Shown here: positions 42,894 to 51,609 of the stretch, in pieces
Layout: each line of letters opens with the position of its first letter
Position numbering within the stretch: position 1 is the stretch's first letter
From: Alcanivorax nanhaiticus
Lineage (GTDB): Bacteria; Pseudomonadota; Gammaproteobacteria; Pseudomonadales; Alcanivoracaceae
Direction: 5' to 3'
DNA length: 64,000 nucleotides
Assembly (NCBI RefSeq): GCF_000756665.1
Contig: NZ_ARXV01000007.1
Coordinates: 62,001 to 126,000 of the forward strand
Notes under the pieces: model-generated
What the model saw: only the letters and a program-made list of their open reading frames with translations
Databases searched by the model: none
What the model was told of the DNA's origin: nothing
Made by a program: the position numbers and the translations under genes

Positions 42894-44069
42894 TTACCCC
42901 GTCACATCTTCAAACAGCGCCTGGACGAATTCTTCTGCGTGGAATGGTCGCAGGTCTTCCAGGCGTTCCCCTACACCGATAAAACGAATCGGCAAACCAG
43001 TACGTTTGGCCAAGGCAAACAGGATACCGCCTTTGGCGGTGCCGTCGAGCTTGGTGAGTGCCAACCCTGTCACGCCGGCGGCATCACGGAACTGCTCGGC
43101 TTGCTGGATAGCATTCTGGCCGGTGCCGGCGTCCAGTACCAGCAGGACTTCGTGGGGGGCATCCGGGATCAGTTTCTTCATCACCCGGGTGACCTTGGTC
43201 AGTTCGTCCATCAGGTTGCCGCGGGTGTGCAGACGGCCGGCGGTGTCGGCGATCAGCACGTCGGCGTTGCGGGACTGGGCTGCCTGCACCGCGTCATAGA
43301 CCACCGAGGCTGAGTCCGCACCGGTATGCTGGGCGACCACGGGAATGTCGTTGCGCTCGCCCCACACCTGCAGCTGCTCTACTGCCGCAGCGCGGAAAGT
43401 GTCGCCGGCAGCCAGCATCACGTTCTTGCCTTCGGCCTTGAAGCGGCAGGCCAGCTTGCCGATGGTGGTGGTCTTGCCGACCCCGTTTACGCCTACCATC
43501 AGAATCACGTAAGGCTTCTTGTTGGCGTCGATTTCCAGCGGCTGGTCCACTGGCACCAGCAGTTTGCGCAATTCATTCTGCAGTGACTCGTACAGAGCGT
43601 CGGCGTCCACCAGCTCTTCACGGCTGACCTGGTCGGTGAGCGCCTCAATAATCACGTCAGTGGCTTCCACGCCCACATCGGCTACCAGTAGCTGGGTCTC
43701 GATTTCTTCGAAAATCTCGTCATCGATTTCCTTGGCACCCACCAGAAGATCTGCAAGCCCCTTGCCCAGGCCCTTGCGAGTCTTGCTCATGCCCTGCTTC
43801 ATGCGGGTCCAGAAGTTGCCACCATCGTCATTGTTCTCAGGGGTGGCTGCCACCGGCGCGGTTTCTGCGGGGGCGGGTGCCGGAGTGGCTTCAGGGGCCG
43901 GCGGCGGTTCGACCGCAGCGGGTGGCTCTGTGACCGTGGCGGGTTCGCTGGTCTGCGGATTCTCCGGGGTGGTTTCTTCCTCTACCCCCACAAACATACG
44001 CTTCCAGAAACCGGTTTTTTTCGGTTCCTGCGGGTTGTTATCGTCGTCGCGGGAAACTTCGTCGCTCAT
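42894..44069 (-). CDS. ftsY: Signal recognition particle receptor FtsY
   Basis: GTPase docking SRP-ribosome complexes at the membrane. 391 residues: an acidic, proline/alanine-rich A domain to about 95, then the NG domain with MVGVNGVGKTTTIGKLA, AAGDTFRAAAVEQL, VLIADTAGRLHTRGNL and TKLDGTAKGG. Start ATG at 44069. Confidence 0.97.
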   Translation of the reverse strand: MSDEVSRDDDNNPQEPKKTGFWKRMFVGVEEETTPENPQTSEPATVTEPPAAVEPPPAPEATPAPAPAETAPVAATPENNDDGGNFWTRMKQGMSKTRKGLGKGLADLLVGAKEIDDEIFEEIETQLLVADVGVEATDVIIEALTDQVSREELVDADALYESLQNELRKLLVPVDQPLEIDANKKPYVILMVGVNGVGKTTTIGKLACRFKAEGKNVMLAAGDTFRAAAVEQLQVWGERNDIPVVAQHTGADSASVVYDAVQAAQSRNADVLIADTAGRLHTRGNLMDELTKVTRVMKKLIPDAPHEVLLVLDAGTGQNAIQQAEQFRDAAGVTGLALTKLDGTAKGGILFALAKRTGLPIRFIGVGERLEDLRPFHAEEFVQALFEDVTG

Positions 44070-44368
44070 GATCAGTCGTATCCACTGGTGAAGGGAAACG
44101 TCATCCCTTCCTCAACAATCGGGCTGCAAGTGCAGGTATGCTATGCCGGCAAAAAGAAAAGGGCGCCTGCTTGCAGGTTGGCCGCTCGCCGGGCGAGCGG
44201 GGTGGCTATCCTAACACTTAGGGAGCCTCTGAATAACTCCTTGCATGCCCAGTCTTTCAGGCTGGCTCGCCCCCTCCGGGGCCAAAAGGTAAAGGGAGGG
44301 GCTGCCTTGATGGTGTTTTCCGGGGGCTGCTCAGGCTTTTGCTGGCGCGTATAACGATGGGATACAAG
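44070..44368. other. Divergent intergenic region ftsY / M16 peptidase
   Basis: No gene supported. It contains a perfect 10-bp inverted repeat GCCGCTCGCC/GGGCGAGCGG near 44181-44200 without a T-run. Promoters for both genes must be here, but I cannot place them with confidence. Confidence 0.4.
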
Positions 44369-45697
44369 ATGAAAAAATGGATGTTGGGCTCTCTGCTGGC
44401 CCTGTGGGCGGGTGTGGCCGGGGCGGCGTTGCCGACCCACAGTTTTACCCTGGATAACGGTCTCAAGGTGCTGGTGCGCGAGGATCATCGCGCTCCCGTG
44501 GTCACGGTCATGGTGTGGTTCAAGGCCGGCAGTATCGATGAGGCGCCCTATGAAACCGGCCTTGCCCATGTGCTGGAGCACATGATGTTCAAGGGAACCG
44601 AGCGGTTGGGGCCGGGGGATTTTTCCAAGCTGGTGGCCCGCTATGGTGGCCTCTCTAATGCCTTTACCAGTTATGACTACACCGGCTATTACCAGCAGTA
44701 TGAAGTGTCCCGGTTGCCGCTGGCGCTGGAGTTGGAGGCGGATCGACTGGCCAACCTCAAGATCGAGGATGAGGAGTTTCATCGAGAGTTGCAGGTGGTG
44801 CTGGAAGAGCGCCGCATGCGTACCGATGACAGTCCCACCGCGCTGGCATGGGAAAAATTTCAGGCGATTGCCCGTCCTGGCACGGGTTACGCCCACCCGG
44901 TGATCGGTTGGCGTTCGTTACTGGCTCAGTTGCAGCCGGAGCAGGCGCGTAGCTGGTTCCAGCGCTTTTATGTGCCGGGCAATGCGACGCTGGTGATCGC
45001 TGGCGATGTGACCCGTGAGCAGGTCGAGCCTCTGGTGGAGCGTTTCTTTGCCGAATTGCCGGCAGGCCACACGCCGCCACGCCCCCGACAGACGATCAAC
45101 CCTCCCGCCGGAGAGCGTCGCCTGGATCTGGCCTTGCCGGTGAAGGTCCCTACCCTGTTCATGATGTACAACGTACCGTCCCTGGTGACTGCAGAAGACA
45201 AGCGGGATTTCTACGCCCTGACCATGCTGGCGGGTGTGCTGGATGGCGGTATGAGCGCGCGTATCGAAACGGATCTGGTGCGTGGGCAGAAGCTGGTTGC
45301 CGGTGCAGGAGCGTCCTACAGCGGGATTCAGCGTGGTAATGGCACCTTTACGATTCAGGCCGCGCCGAATCCGGGTGTCACCCTGGATCAAGTGGAGGCA
45401 GGGCTTCGCGAACAGATAGAAAAACTTCAGACCACCTTGCCCAGCGAGGCTGAAATGGCACGTGTGCGTGCAGGCGTGCTGGCTAGCCAGGTTTATGAGA
45501 AAGATTCCGTTATGGGGCAGGCCATGGAGCTGGGTACGCTCAGCACCCTCGGCCTGGATCTGGACTTGTCAGAACGGTTTGCTGAAGAGTTGTCAAAGGT
45601 GACAGCGGAAGATGTGCAGCGAGTGGCGCAGGAATGGCTGGTGCCGGAGCGGTTGGCAGTGGGTCATGTGCAGCCGGAGCAGGGGGAAGAAAAATGA
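44369..45697 (+). CDS. M16 family zinc metallopeptidase (catalytic subunit)
   Basis: Exported M16B peptidase, 442 residues from MKKWMLGSLLALWAGVAGAA (signal peptide). The inverted zinc motif HxxEH is present in LAHVLEHMMFKGT, with the downstream Glu in the EFHRELQVVLEE stretch. It pairs with the next gene, whose product lacks the motif. Such pairs form active/inactive heterodimers. GGGATACAAG precedes the chosen ATG; an in-frame ATG lies 12 bases earlier. Confidence 0.93.
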   Translation: MKKWMLGSLLALWAGVAGAALPTHSFTLDNGLKVLVREDHRAPVVTVMVWFKAGSIDEAPYETGLAHVLEHMMFKGTERLGPGDFSKLVARYGGLSNAFTSYDYTGYYQQYEVSRLPLALELEADRLANLKIEDEEFHRELQVVLEERRMRTDDSPTALAWEKFQAIARPGTGYAHPVIGWRSLLAQLQPEQARSWFQRFYVPGNATLVIAGDVTREQVEPLVERFFAELPAGHTPPRPRQTINPPAGERRLDLALPVKVPTLFMMYNVPSLVTAEDKRDFYALTMLAGVLDGGMSARIETDLVRGQKLVAGAGASYSGIQRGNGTFTIQAAPNPGVTLDQVEAGLREQIEKLQTTLPSEAEMARVRAGVLASQVYEKDSVMGQAMELGTLSTLGLDLDLSERFAEELSKVTAEDVQRVAQEWLVPERLAVGHVQPEQGEEK

Positions 45698-47223
45698 GTC
45701 GCGAGTTGCGAGTAACGAGTTTCGAAAAGCACAGCGCAACGCAAGGCGTGATGTGGTGTAGCGGGTTGTTGATTCGTGCAGTCACAGTGGTGTCTGTGGT
45801 GTTGCTGGGCGCCTGTGCCTCGCTGAAACCCTCGGCAGATTTTCCCACCACTGAAGCGCAGGTGGCGGCCAGTGAGCCGGGGGCACCGGTACTGGATATT
45901 CAGTCCTGGCAGACCGCAGAAGGGGCAAAGGTGTTGTTTGTGCCCAGCGATGCGCTGCCCATGCTGGATATCCGTCTGGTCATGGATGCGGGCAGTGCCC
46001 GTGATGATGGCGTGGAGGGGCTGGCGTCCCTGACCAGTGCGTTGCTGGGTGAAGGGGCAGACAACCTGAATGTGGATGATATTGCCCGTGGTTTTGAAGA
46101 TCGTGGTGCAGCGTTTTCCTCCAGTAGCTACCGTGACATGGGGATTATCAGCCTGCGCACGTTATCCGATCCGGAGTTTCGTGATCCGGTGCTGGCGCTG
46201 TTTGGTCAGGTAATCGGTACGCCGTCTTTCCCGCAAGAGGCGCTGGAGCGGATTCGTACCCAGATGCTGCAAGGGCTGCGCATGCAGCAGCAGGTGCCTG
46301 GCCCGCAGGTAGAAAAAGCGTTCATGGCAACGCTGTACAAAGGGCATCCCTACGGTGGGGCCAGCGGGGGCGCCCTGGAGAGCCTGCCGCCGATCCAGAG
46401 AAGCCAGCTGCAGCAGTTCTATCAGACCTACTATGCTGCAGGGAATGCGGTGATTGCCATGGTGGGGGCAGTCGATCGGCAGCAGGCCGAGGCCATCGCC
46501 AGCCAGATCAGCCAGGCCTTGCCGGCCGGCCCCGGTGCCGCAAAGCTGGATCGCGCCCGGCCTCTGGAGCAGCGTCAGCGAGAGCACATTACCTTCCCGT
46601 CTGCCCAGACCAGCATCTTGCTGGGCAATCAAAGCACCTGGCGCGGCAACCCGGATCATGTGGCCCTGTATGTGGGCAATATGGTGCTGGGCGGTGGCGG
46701 CTTCGCCTCCATTCTGACCGATGAGGTGCGCCAGAAGCGCGGCTACGTGTACGGCATTGGCAGTGGCTTTTCTGCCATGGCATCAGGCGGGCCGTTCAAG
46801 GTCTCTTTCAAAACTGCCAGCGAGAACGCGGATCAGGCGCTTAGCCTGACCCTGTCACTGATTGACCAGTTTGTGCAGCAGGGCCCCACGGATACGCAGC
46901 TTGAGGAAGCCAAAACCAGCATCCTTGGCAGTTTTGCACTGGGCACGGCTGATAACAGTGACATCATTGGCCAGCTGGGGGCCATTGGCTTCTACGATTT
47001 GCCGCTGGATTACCTGCAACAGTTCAGTCAGCAGGTCCGTGAGGTGACAGCCGAAGATATTCGTCTGGCCTTCCAGCGCACTCTCGACGCCGGCAATCTG
47101 GCTATCGTCAGCATCGGTCCGCAAGCACCTGAGATTGTGCCGGTGGCAGATTTGCCTGCGGAGGGAGGTGAGGATAGCGGGGCGGTGACGGTCGCTAACG
47201 AGGCAAGCCGTGGCGAAGAATAA
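45694..47223 (+). CDS. M16 family peptidase-like lipoprotein (non-catalytic subunit)
   Basis: 509 residues. Begins with an ATGA overlap, MSRELRVTSFEK, encoded by a heptamer repeat arm. A hydrophobic lipoprotein signal then follows (LLIRAVTVVSVVLLGACAS), with lipobox LLGAC. The position of HxxEH reads GLASLTSALLGEGA, so no zinc site. The C-terminal M16 domain has FPSAQTSILLGNQS and GGGGFASILTDEVRQKRGYVYG. A start at the downstream GTG (VMWCSGLL) would give a normal signal peptide without repeat-encoded residues. The stop overlaps rsmD. Confidence 0.9.
   Translation: MSRELRVTSFEKHSATQGVMWCSGLLIRAVTVVSVVLLGACASLKPSADFPTTEAQVAASEPGAPVLDIQSWQTAEGAKVLFVPSDALPMLDIRLVMDAGSARDDGVEGLASLTSALLGEGADNLNVDDIARGFEDRGAAFSSSSYRDMGIISLRTLSDPEFRDPVLALFGQVIGTPSFPQEALERIRTQMLQGLRMQQQVPGPQVEKAFMATLYKGHPYGGASGGALESLPPIQRSQLQQFYQTYYAAGNAVIAMVGAVDRQQAEAIASQISQALPAGPGAAKLDRARPLEQRQREHITFPSAQTSILLGNQSTWRGNPDHVALYVGNMVLGGGGFASILTDEVRQKRGYVYGIGSGFSAMASGGPFKVSFKTASENADQALSLTLSLIDQFVQQGPTDTQLEEAKTSILGSFALGTADNSDIIGQLGAIGFYDLPLDYLQQFSQQVREVTAEDIRLAFQRTLDAGNLAIVSIGPQAPEIVPVADLPAEGGEDSGAVTVANEASRGEE
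45700..45728 (+). repeat. CGAGTTA-type heptamer arm inside a coding sequence
   Basis: CGCGAGTTGCGAGTAACGAG then TTTCGAAAAGC: the same left arm as at 40971, here without a right arm. It encodes residues 3-12 of the M16 lipoprotein preprotein (RELRVTSFEK). Confidence 0.9.
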
Positions 47224-47797
47224 GGGCCGGACAAACAGCCCTGTCAGTAAAGGCCAGGTGCGCATTATCGGCGGAGAGCAGCGAGGGCTACGGCTGCAGT
47301 TTGTGGATCATGGTGGCGATCTGCGGCCGTCCTCGGATCGGTTGCGCGAGACCCTGTTCAACTGGCTGCAGTTTGAGCTGCCCGGCTTGCGGGTGCTGGA
47401 TCTGTTCGCCGGTTCCGGCGTGCTGGGTGCCGAAGCACTCAGTCGCGGGGCCGCGCAAGCGGTATTGATCGAGAAGAAAAGGGATCGTGCAGCGGATTTG
47501 CAGCGGCAATTGCAGCCGCTGTTCGGTGAGCGTCTGGTTGTGCAGACGGAAGATGCCCTGCGATGGCTGCAGCAGCCTGCTGACCCCTTTGATTTGGTGT
47601 TTGTGGATCCGCCTTACGACCTGGGGCTGGCGGAGCCGGCCTGTGCCGACCTTGAAGCCCGTGGCTGGTTGTCGGATGAGGCCTGGATCTATGTGGAGTC
47701 CCGTCGTCAGGGGGCGGTCCCAGCGGTACCGGATAACTGGCAGTTGCATCGGGAGAAGCTGGCCGGTGAGATTCATGCCCGCCTGTTTCGGCGCTAG
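47210..47797 (+). CDS. rsmD: 16S rRNA (guanine(966)-N2)-methyltransferase RsmD
   Basis: 195 residues. N-terminal VRIIGGEQRGLRL and RPSSDRLRETLFNWL are RsmD signatures. SAM motif VLDLFAGSGVLGAEALSRGA. The target-base motif DPPY is in LVFVDPPYDLG. Starts with GTG inside the M16 gene (14-base overlap). Confidence 0.95.
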   Translation: MAKNKGRTNSPVSKGQVRIIGGEQRGLRLQFVDHGGDLRPSSDRLRETLFNWLQFELPGLRVLDLFAGSGVLGAEALSRGAAQAVLIEKKRDRAADLQRQLQPLFGERLVVQTEDALRWLQQPADPFDLVFVDPPYDLGLAEPACADLEARGWLSDEAWIYVESRRQGAVPAVPDNWQLHREKLAGEIHARLFRR

Positions 47798-47942
47798 CCG
47801 AAGGTAATTCATCCATTATTGGCAACGGTTCGGCGTTTTTCGGGCCTCTTTCATTCAGAATCGGGATAGTGTGACACATGTCACATATGGCCGGCATGGT
47901 GCTGGAGAACCTTCAGGGCAACGTGCCCGGGGAGGAGCGATC

Positions 47943-48455
47943 ATGGATGAGATCAAAAACGCCCGGATCCCGCTTAATGGAGATCGCTTTCTGCGTGAGT
48001 TGCTCGGCTATCTGGCCGAGTCGATACAGGATGTGGCCGGGTTGGAGCAGGCAGAAGGGCTGGTTTCCATTGTCGGCCAGAAAATTGGTGATGAGATCAA
48101 TGCCAGCTATCGCTCTGCGCTAAATGTATCGGGGCTCGACAAGAATCAAATCAGTGCGGTGATGGTGGATCTCAAACGCCGTATTGGCGGTGATTTCTAC
48201 GTCATTGAGCAGGATGAGGAACGCATTGTTCTGGGCAATTGGCGCTGTCCTTTTGGTCGCTATGTGGAGGGCAGGCCTGCCCTGTGCATGATGACGTCCA
48301 ATGTCTTTGGCGTGATTGCAGCGGAAAATACCGGATATGCACGAGTGGAAATCACCGAAGCCATAGCCCATGGCGATTCCCAGTGTCGGGTGACCGTTAG
48401 TTTAACCCCTGAGGAAGGGGCCTCGGGGCGCGAATATTTTTCGGCGGATGGCTGA
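47943..48455 (+). CDS. Sensor-like protein with methanogen-output-domain (MetOD1)-type fold
   Basis: 170 residues from MDEIKNARIPLNGDRFLREL (GGGGAGGAG upstream). The C-terminal half has conserved cysteines in NWRCPFGRYVEG, PALCMMTSNVFG and GDSQCRVTVSL. This pattern matches what I recall of MetOD1 proteins and could bind a metal, a cluster or a small ligand. Its stop overlaps the start of a diguanylate cyclase, so it likely controls that enzyme. Confidence 0.7.
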   Translation: MDEIKNARIPLNGDRFLRELLGYLAESIQDVAGLEQAEGLVSIVGQKIGDEINASYRSALNVSGLDKNQISAVMVDLKRRIGGDFYVIEQDEERIVLGNWRCPFGRYVEGRPALCMMTSNVFGVIAAENTGYARVEITEAIAHGDSQCRVTVSLTPEEGASGREYFSADG

Positions 48456-49401
48456 GATGGTCACCCGGGAATGCCTTGCCATTCTGAATGCGATCTCCCT
48501 GCCGGTTGTGTTGATGGATGGAGAGGGTCGGATCAAGGTCATAAATGCCCATGCCCGCGCTTTGTTACAGGGGGAGGAGCCCGCGCACATCGCTGCCCTG
48601 CTGGCCAGCGATCAGCTTGCCTTTCTCAAGGCGGTACGCCGTAATCGACACTGCGCCCATTTGACCACTCGGTTGGTGGGTGCTCTGGCGGACTACTATC
48701 CGGCCAGCTCCCGGGTTTGCCATGGTGATGAATGGCAGGATTGTTACCTGGTCGAATTGTTTCCCCGGGATCTGGCGGTGGGCGGCATGAGTCGTCTTTC
48801 CGAGAGTCGCCGCCGCGAAGCCTCCTTGCAGCGCAATTATGTCCGGGCCCGGGAAACCGCCCGCGTTGCCTTATCGCAAGCCAGCCAGGATCCGCTGACC
48901 GGGATCGCCAACCGCCGTGCTTTTGACCTGTGGCTTGACCAGCTGTGCAAGGAATCCAGGCAAAATGCCTTTCCGTTTTCGCTATTGTTGATCGACCTGG
49001 ATTTTTTCAAACAGATCAATGACAACTACGGCCACGAAGCGGGAGACAAGGTGTTGTGTGCGGTGGCCTCTCTGCTGACGGCCTCGCTGGTTCGCAAGGG
49101 GGATCAGGTAGCCAGAATCGGCGGCGAGGAATTCGCCGTGTTACTGCCCAACACCGATCACAGGGGGGCTGAGGATGTGGCCTGGCGTCTGGTGACGGCC
49201 TTGCGAAGCGCCAACAAGCGCGCCCAAAGTGCAGGAGAGGCATCAACATGGGTGCCTGTCACGCTGTCTATCGGGGCGGCCAGCTGGCTGCCCGGGCAGC
49301 CGCTATCCTCCTCTGCGTTGATGCGCGAGGCGGATGAGGCACTTTACTGCGCCAAAGGGCAGGGGCGGGACCAGGCGGTGTTGCTGAGAGCGGGCCATTG
49401 A
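48448..49401 (+). CDS. Diguanylate cyclase with N-terminal PAS-like domain
   Basis: Makes c-di-GMP from GTP. The N-terminal PAS-like part (about 1-110) has ISLPVVLMDGEGRIKVINA. A coiled linker (RREASLQRNYVRARETARVA) leads to the GGDEF domain DPLTGIANRRAFDLWL with active site RIGGEEFAVLLPN. An inhibitory RxxD site (RKGD) sits five residues before GGEEF. 317 residues. Coupled to the preceding sensor. c-di-GMP may act on pili or biofilm, but no direct link is visible. Confidence 0.93.
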   Translation: MAEMVTRECLAILNAISLPVVLMDGEGRIKVINAHARALLQGEEPAHIAALLASDQLAFLKAVRRNRHCAHLTTRLVGALADYYPASSRVCHGDEWQDCYLVELFPRDLAVGGMSRLSESRRREASLQRNYVRARETARVALSQASQDPLTGIANRRAFDLWLDQLCKESRQNAFPFSLLLIDLDFFKQINDNYGHEAGDKVLCAVASLLTASLVRKGDQVARIGGEEFAVLLPNTDHRGAEDVAWRLVTALRSANKRAQSAGEASTWVPVTLSIGAASWLPGQPLSSSALMREADEALYCAKGQGRDQAVLLRAGH

Positions 49402-49488
49402 GCCAGGTGAGTGACCGAAAATGGCACAACCTGCACTAGCGTACCATCAATGGCTGCCACATATTGGGCGGACGACAGGAGAAAACCT

Positions 49489-50361
49489 ATGACCGCCCAC
49501 GTCACCACGCATGCGTCAGCCAAGAAAAAAATCAACCAGAGCGATATTCAGCCCCGCCGGATGGATTTTGAATTTGATCCCTCCATACCGGTGTACTGGT
49601 TCGATAACGACCAATTCAAGTCGATTCTGCTGACCTCGCTGTCATGTACCTTCCCTGAAGGTGAGCGATTCTTTGTTCGCTCCGTTCGTCATTTTCAGAA
49701 AAATATCCAGGATCCGTTGCTGCGAGAGCAGGTAAAGGGATTTATTGGCCAGGAAGCACATCATGGCAATGAGCATGATGCGTTTAATGACTTTATGGAA
49801 TCCAAGGGCGTGCCTGCACGCAAAGTGGATGCCTTTGTGAAGGATGGCATGAAGTTCCTGGCGAAATGGCTGACCCCGGAACGGCAGTTGGCCAAGACCT
49901 GTGCGCTGGAGCACTTCACCGCCATGTTGGCAGAAATGATTCTCGAGCATCCGGAATTCATCAAGGGCATGGATGAGCGAATGGTGCCGCTGTGGTTATG
50001 GCATGCCATTGAAGAAAGCGAGCACAAGTCGGTGGCCTTTGATGTCTACAAGGATCAGGTGGATAGCTATTGGGTGCGCAGTTCAGAGATGGCGTTTACC
50101 ACGGTGGAATTTATTGGTTTCACTTTCGTCCACTACTGGCAGCTGCGTAATGAAATGGATGATCCCACTGACTGGAAATCGGTACGAAATGGCTTCAACT
50201 GGTTGATGGGAAATCCAGGTTGGTTGCGAAAACTTGGCAAGTCTTACCTGGCCTATTACAAGCGCGACTTCCATCCGTCAAAACGGGATAGCAAACACCT
50301 GCGCCAGCGAGCCTTGATTCGTCTTGCCAACATGATGGATCGCCCGGATCTGGTGGCCTGA
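49489..50361 (+). CDS. Metal-dependent hydrolase family protein (PF10118-type)
   Basis: 290 residues. Ferritin-like helical protein with conserved Glu/His pairs: KGFIGQEAHHGNEHDAFN, ALEHFTAMLAEMILEH and LWHAIEESEHKSVAFDVY. These probably bind two metals. The family is annotated as a predicted metal-dependent hydrolase, without a defined substrate. Start at 49489 behind ACAGGAG. Monocistronic by spacing. Confidence 0.82.
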   Translation: MTAHVTTHASAKKKINQSDIQPRRMDFEFDPSIPVYWFDNDQFKSILLTSLSCTFPEGERFFVRSVRHFQKNIQDPLLREQVKGFIGQEAHHGNEHDAFNDFMESKGVPARKVDAFVKDGMKFLAKWLTPERQLAKTCALEHFTAMLAEMILEHPEFIKGMDERMVPLWLWHAIEESEHKSVAFDVYKDQVDSYWVRSSEMAFTTVEFIGFTFVHYWQLRNEMDDPTDWKSVRNGFNWLMGNPGWLRKLGKSYLAYYKRDFHPSKRDSKHLRQRALIRLANMMDRPDLVA

Positions 50362-50452
50362 TCTTTCCCTTCCATCTGTTTCGGGCGCATGGCAATGCAG
50401 CGTTCACGCCCCCCGTGCTACTGTTGTATCAAGGTAGTATGTGGAGGTGGTT

Positions 50453-50692
50453 ATGGGTTGGTTAACATCACTGAAGCGGCGATTGTTTCCTTCTTCTGCA
50501 CGCTCAGAGGACGTTCCCTCTGAGCCCGATCATCAGGAATACCATCCGGCCCATGAGGGCGATACGCCGGAAAATTTGCATCGTGGACGCCGTCGTCTCA
50601 AGGAAACTTTCACCAATCATTGGGACCTGGATTACCTGCCGCGGGAAGAGGTTGAGGCTCTGCTGGAAAAACAGAAAAAATCCGGGCGCTAA
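50453..50692 (+). CDS. Small hypothetical protein
   Basis: 79 residues starting MGWLTSLKRRLFPSSARSE. It is hydrophilic and charged, with a C-terminal helix YLPREEVEALLEKQKKSGR. A very strong ribosome site (GGAGGTGG) directly upstream supports translation. I do not recognise a family. Confidence 0.65.
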   Translation: MGWLTSLKRRLFPSSARSEDVPSEPDHQEYHPAHEGDTPENLHRGRRRLKETFTNHWDLDYLPREEVEALLEKQKKSGR

Positions 50693-50712
50693 ACTCCCGA
50701 AGACGATTTTTA

Positions 50713-50788
50713 CCACAGAGATCACTGAGTGCACCGAGGCAAAGGGAAAACAGGGTATTTAAACTCTGTGTGCCGGTGATCTCTGTGG
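50713..50788. repeat. CACAGAG-type inverted repeat
   Basis: CCACAGAGATCAC (50713-50725) and GTGATCTCTGTGG (50776-50788) are perfect 13-bp inverses. An inner ACAG...CTCTGTGTG part is also related. It lies between the convergent small gene and the MscS gene. A similar half-site is at about 16170-16205. Confidence 0.8.
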
Positions 50789-50805
50789 CGAAAAATGCTT
50801 TTGGT

Positions 50806-51609
50806 TCAGGCTGGGCGAATGACGCCAGCTTCAGCAAATCGTTTGGAAACTCGCACCACGATATCGCTCTGGAAGGCTTTTTCGTAATGCACGTCCAGCA
50901 CATAAGCCTTGGCCCGTAAACGGATCGCCAGACGGTAGCCCACCTCGACTTCCTCGATGGCAAAGGTGACCGGCTTTTTCAGATAGGCGAATCGGCTGGT
51001 GAAAATCACTTCCTCTATTATCGCTTTGGCTTCTTGCAAGTTTGCTTCCAGACCCACGTGGAAATCGGTGACGACCATCATGTCCAGTTCGCCGGCGTTG
51101 CCGGAGGCGACAACGTCGGTAATAAACCGGGAGTTGGGAATGGTGACCAGATTGTCGTCCAGCGTTTGCAGTCGTACTGTACGCAAGCCGATGGAAATGA
51201 TTTCCCCGTAAACGTTATCAAAGCTGACCCTGTCGCCTACCCGGAAGGGGCGGTCGAAAAGCAGCAACAAGCCCGCGACCAGCGAGGCGGCAATATCCTT
51301 TAGAGCGAAACCAAGAGCGACCGCAATCGAGCCGCCGGCGGCCAGCATGAATTCTTTTGGTGGTTGCAGTACCCCTACTACCAGGGCAATGGTGCCCACG
51401 GTATAGAGCACAAAGCCGATCAGGGTGGTGATCTGCAGAATCAGGAAGCGGCGCGTGGGCAGCTTTTCGGTGATCTTCTGGCTGGCCTTGCTGATACCCC
51501 AGTTCAGGGCCCATAACACGAAGCCGCCAATAAACAGCAGCACCAGGGCGTAGATGTTGAATAGCTCAACTACCACCGCCAGATCGTTGACGATATTGCC
51601 ATCATTCAT
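50806..51609 (-). CDS. Small mechanosensitive channel MscS family
   Basis: 267-residue MscS-type channel. Three helices; the pore helix FMLAAGGSIAVALGFALKDI and following LLLLFDRPFRVGDRVSFDNV are the MscS hallmark. The beta domain has RTVRLQTLDDNLVTIPNS. Close to the minimal E. coli MscS size. It is coupled (8-base overlap) to the large ATPase gene upstream, which is unusual for a channel that normally needs no ATPase. Confidence 0.92.
   Translation of the reverse strand: MNDGNIVNDLAVVVELFNIYALVLLFIGGFVLWALNWGISKASQKITEKLPTRRFLILQITTLIGFVLYTVGTIALVVGVLQPPKEFMLAAGGSIAVALGFALKDIAASLVAGLLLLFDRPFRVGDRVSFDNVYGEIISIGLRTVRLQTLDDNLVTIPNSRFITDVVASGNAGELDMMVVTDFHVGLEANLQEAKAIIEEVIFTSRFAYLKKPVTFAIEEVEVGYRLAIRLRAKAYVLDVHYEKAFQSDIVVRVSKRFAEAGVIRPA

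Noticed and set aside
44210..44340. Insertion sequence remnant before the M16 genes
   Set aside because: GGGAGCCTCTGAATAA resembles some IS ends, but there is no partner end, target duplication or transposase fragment.
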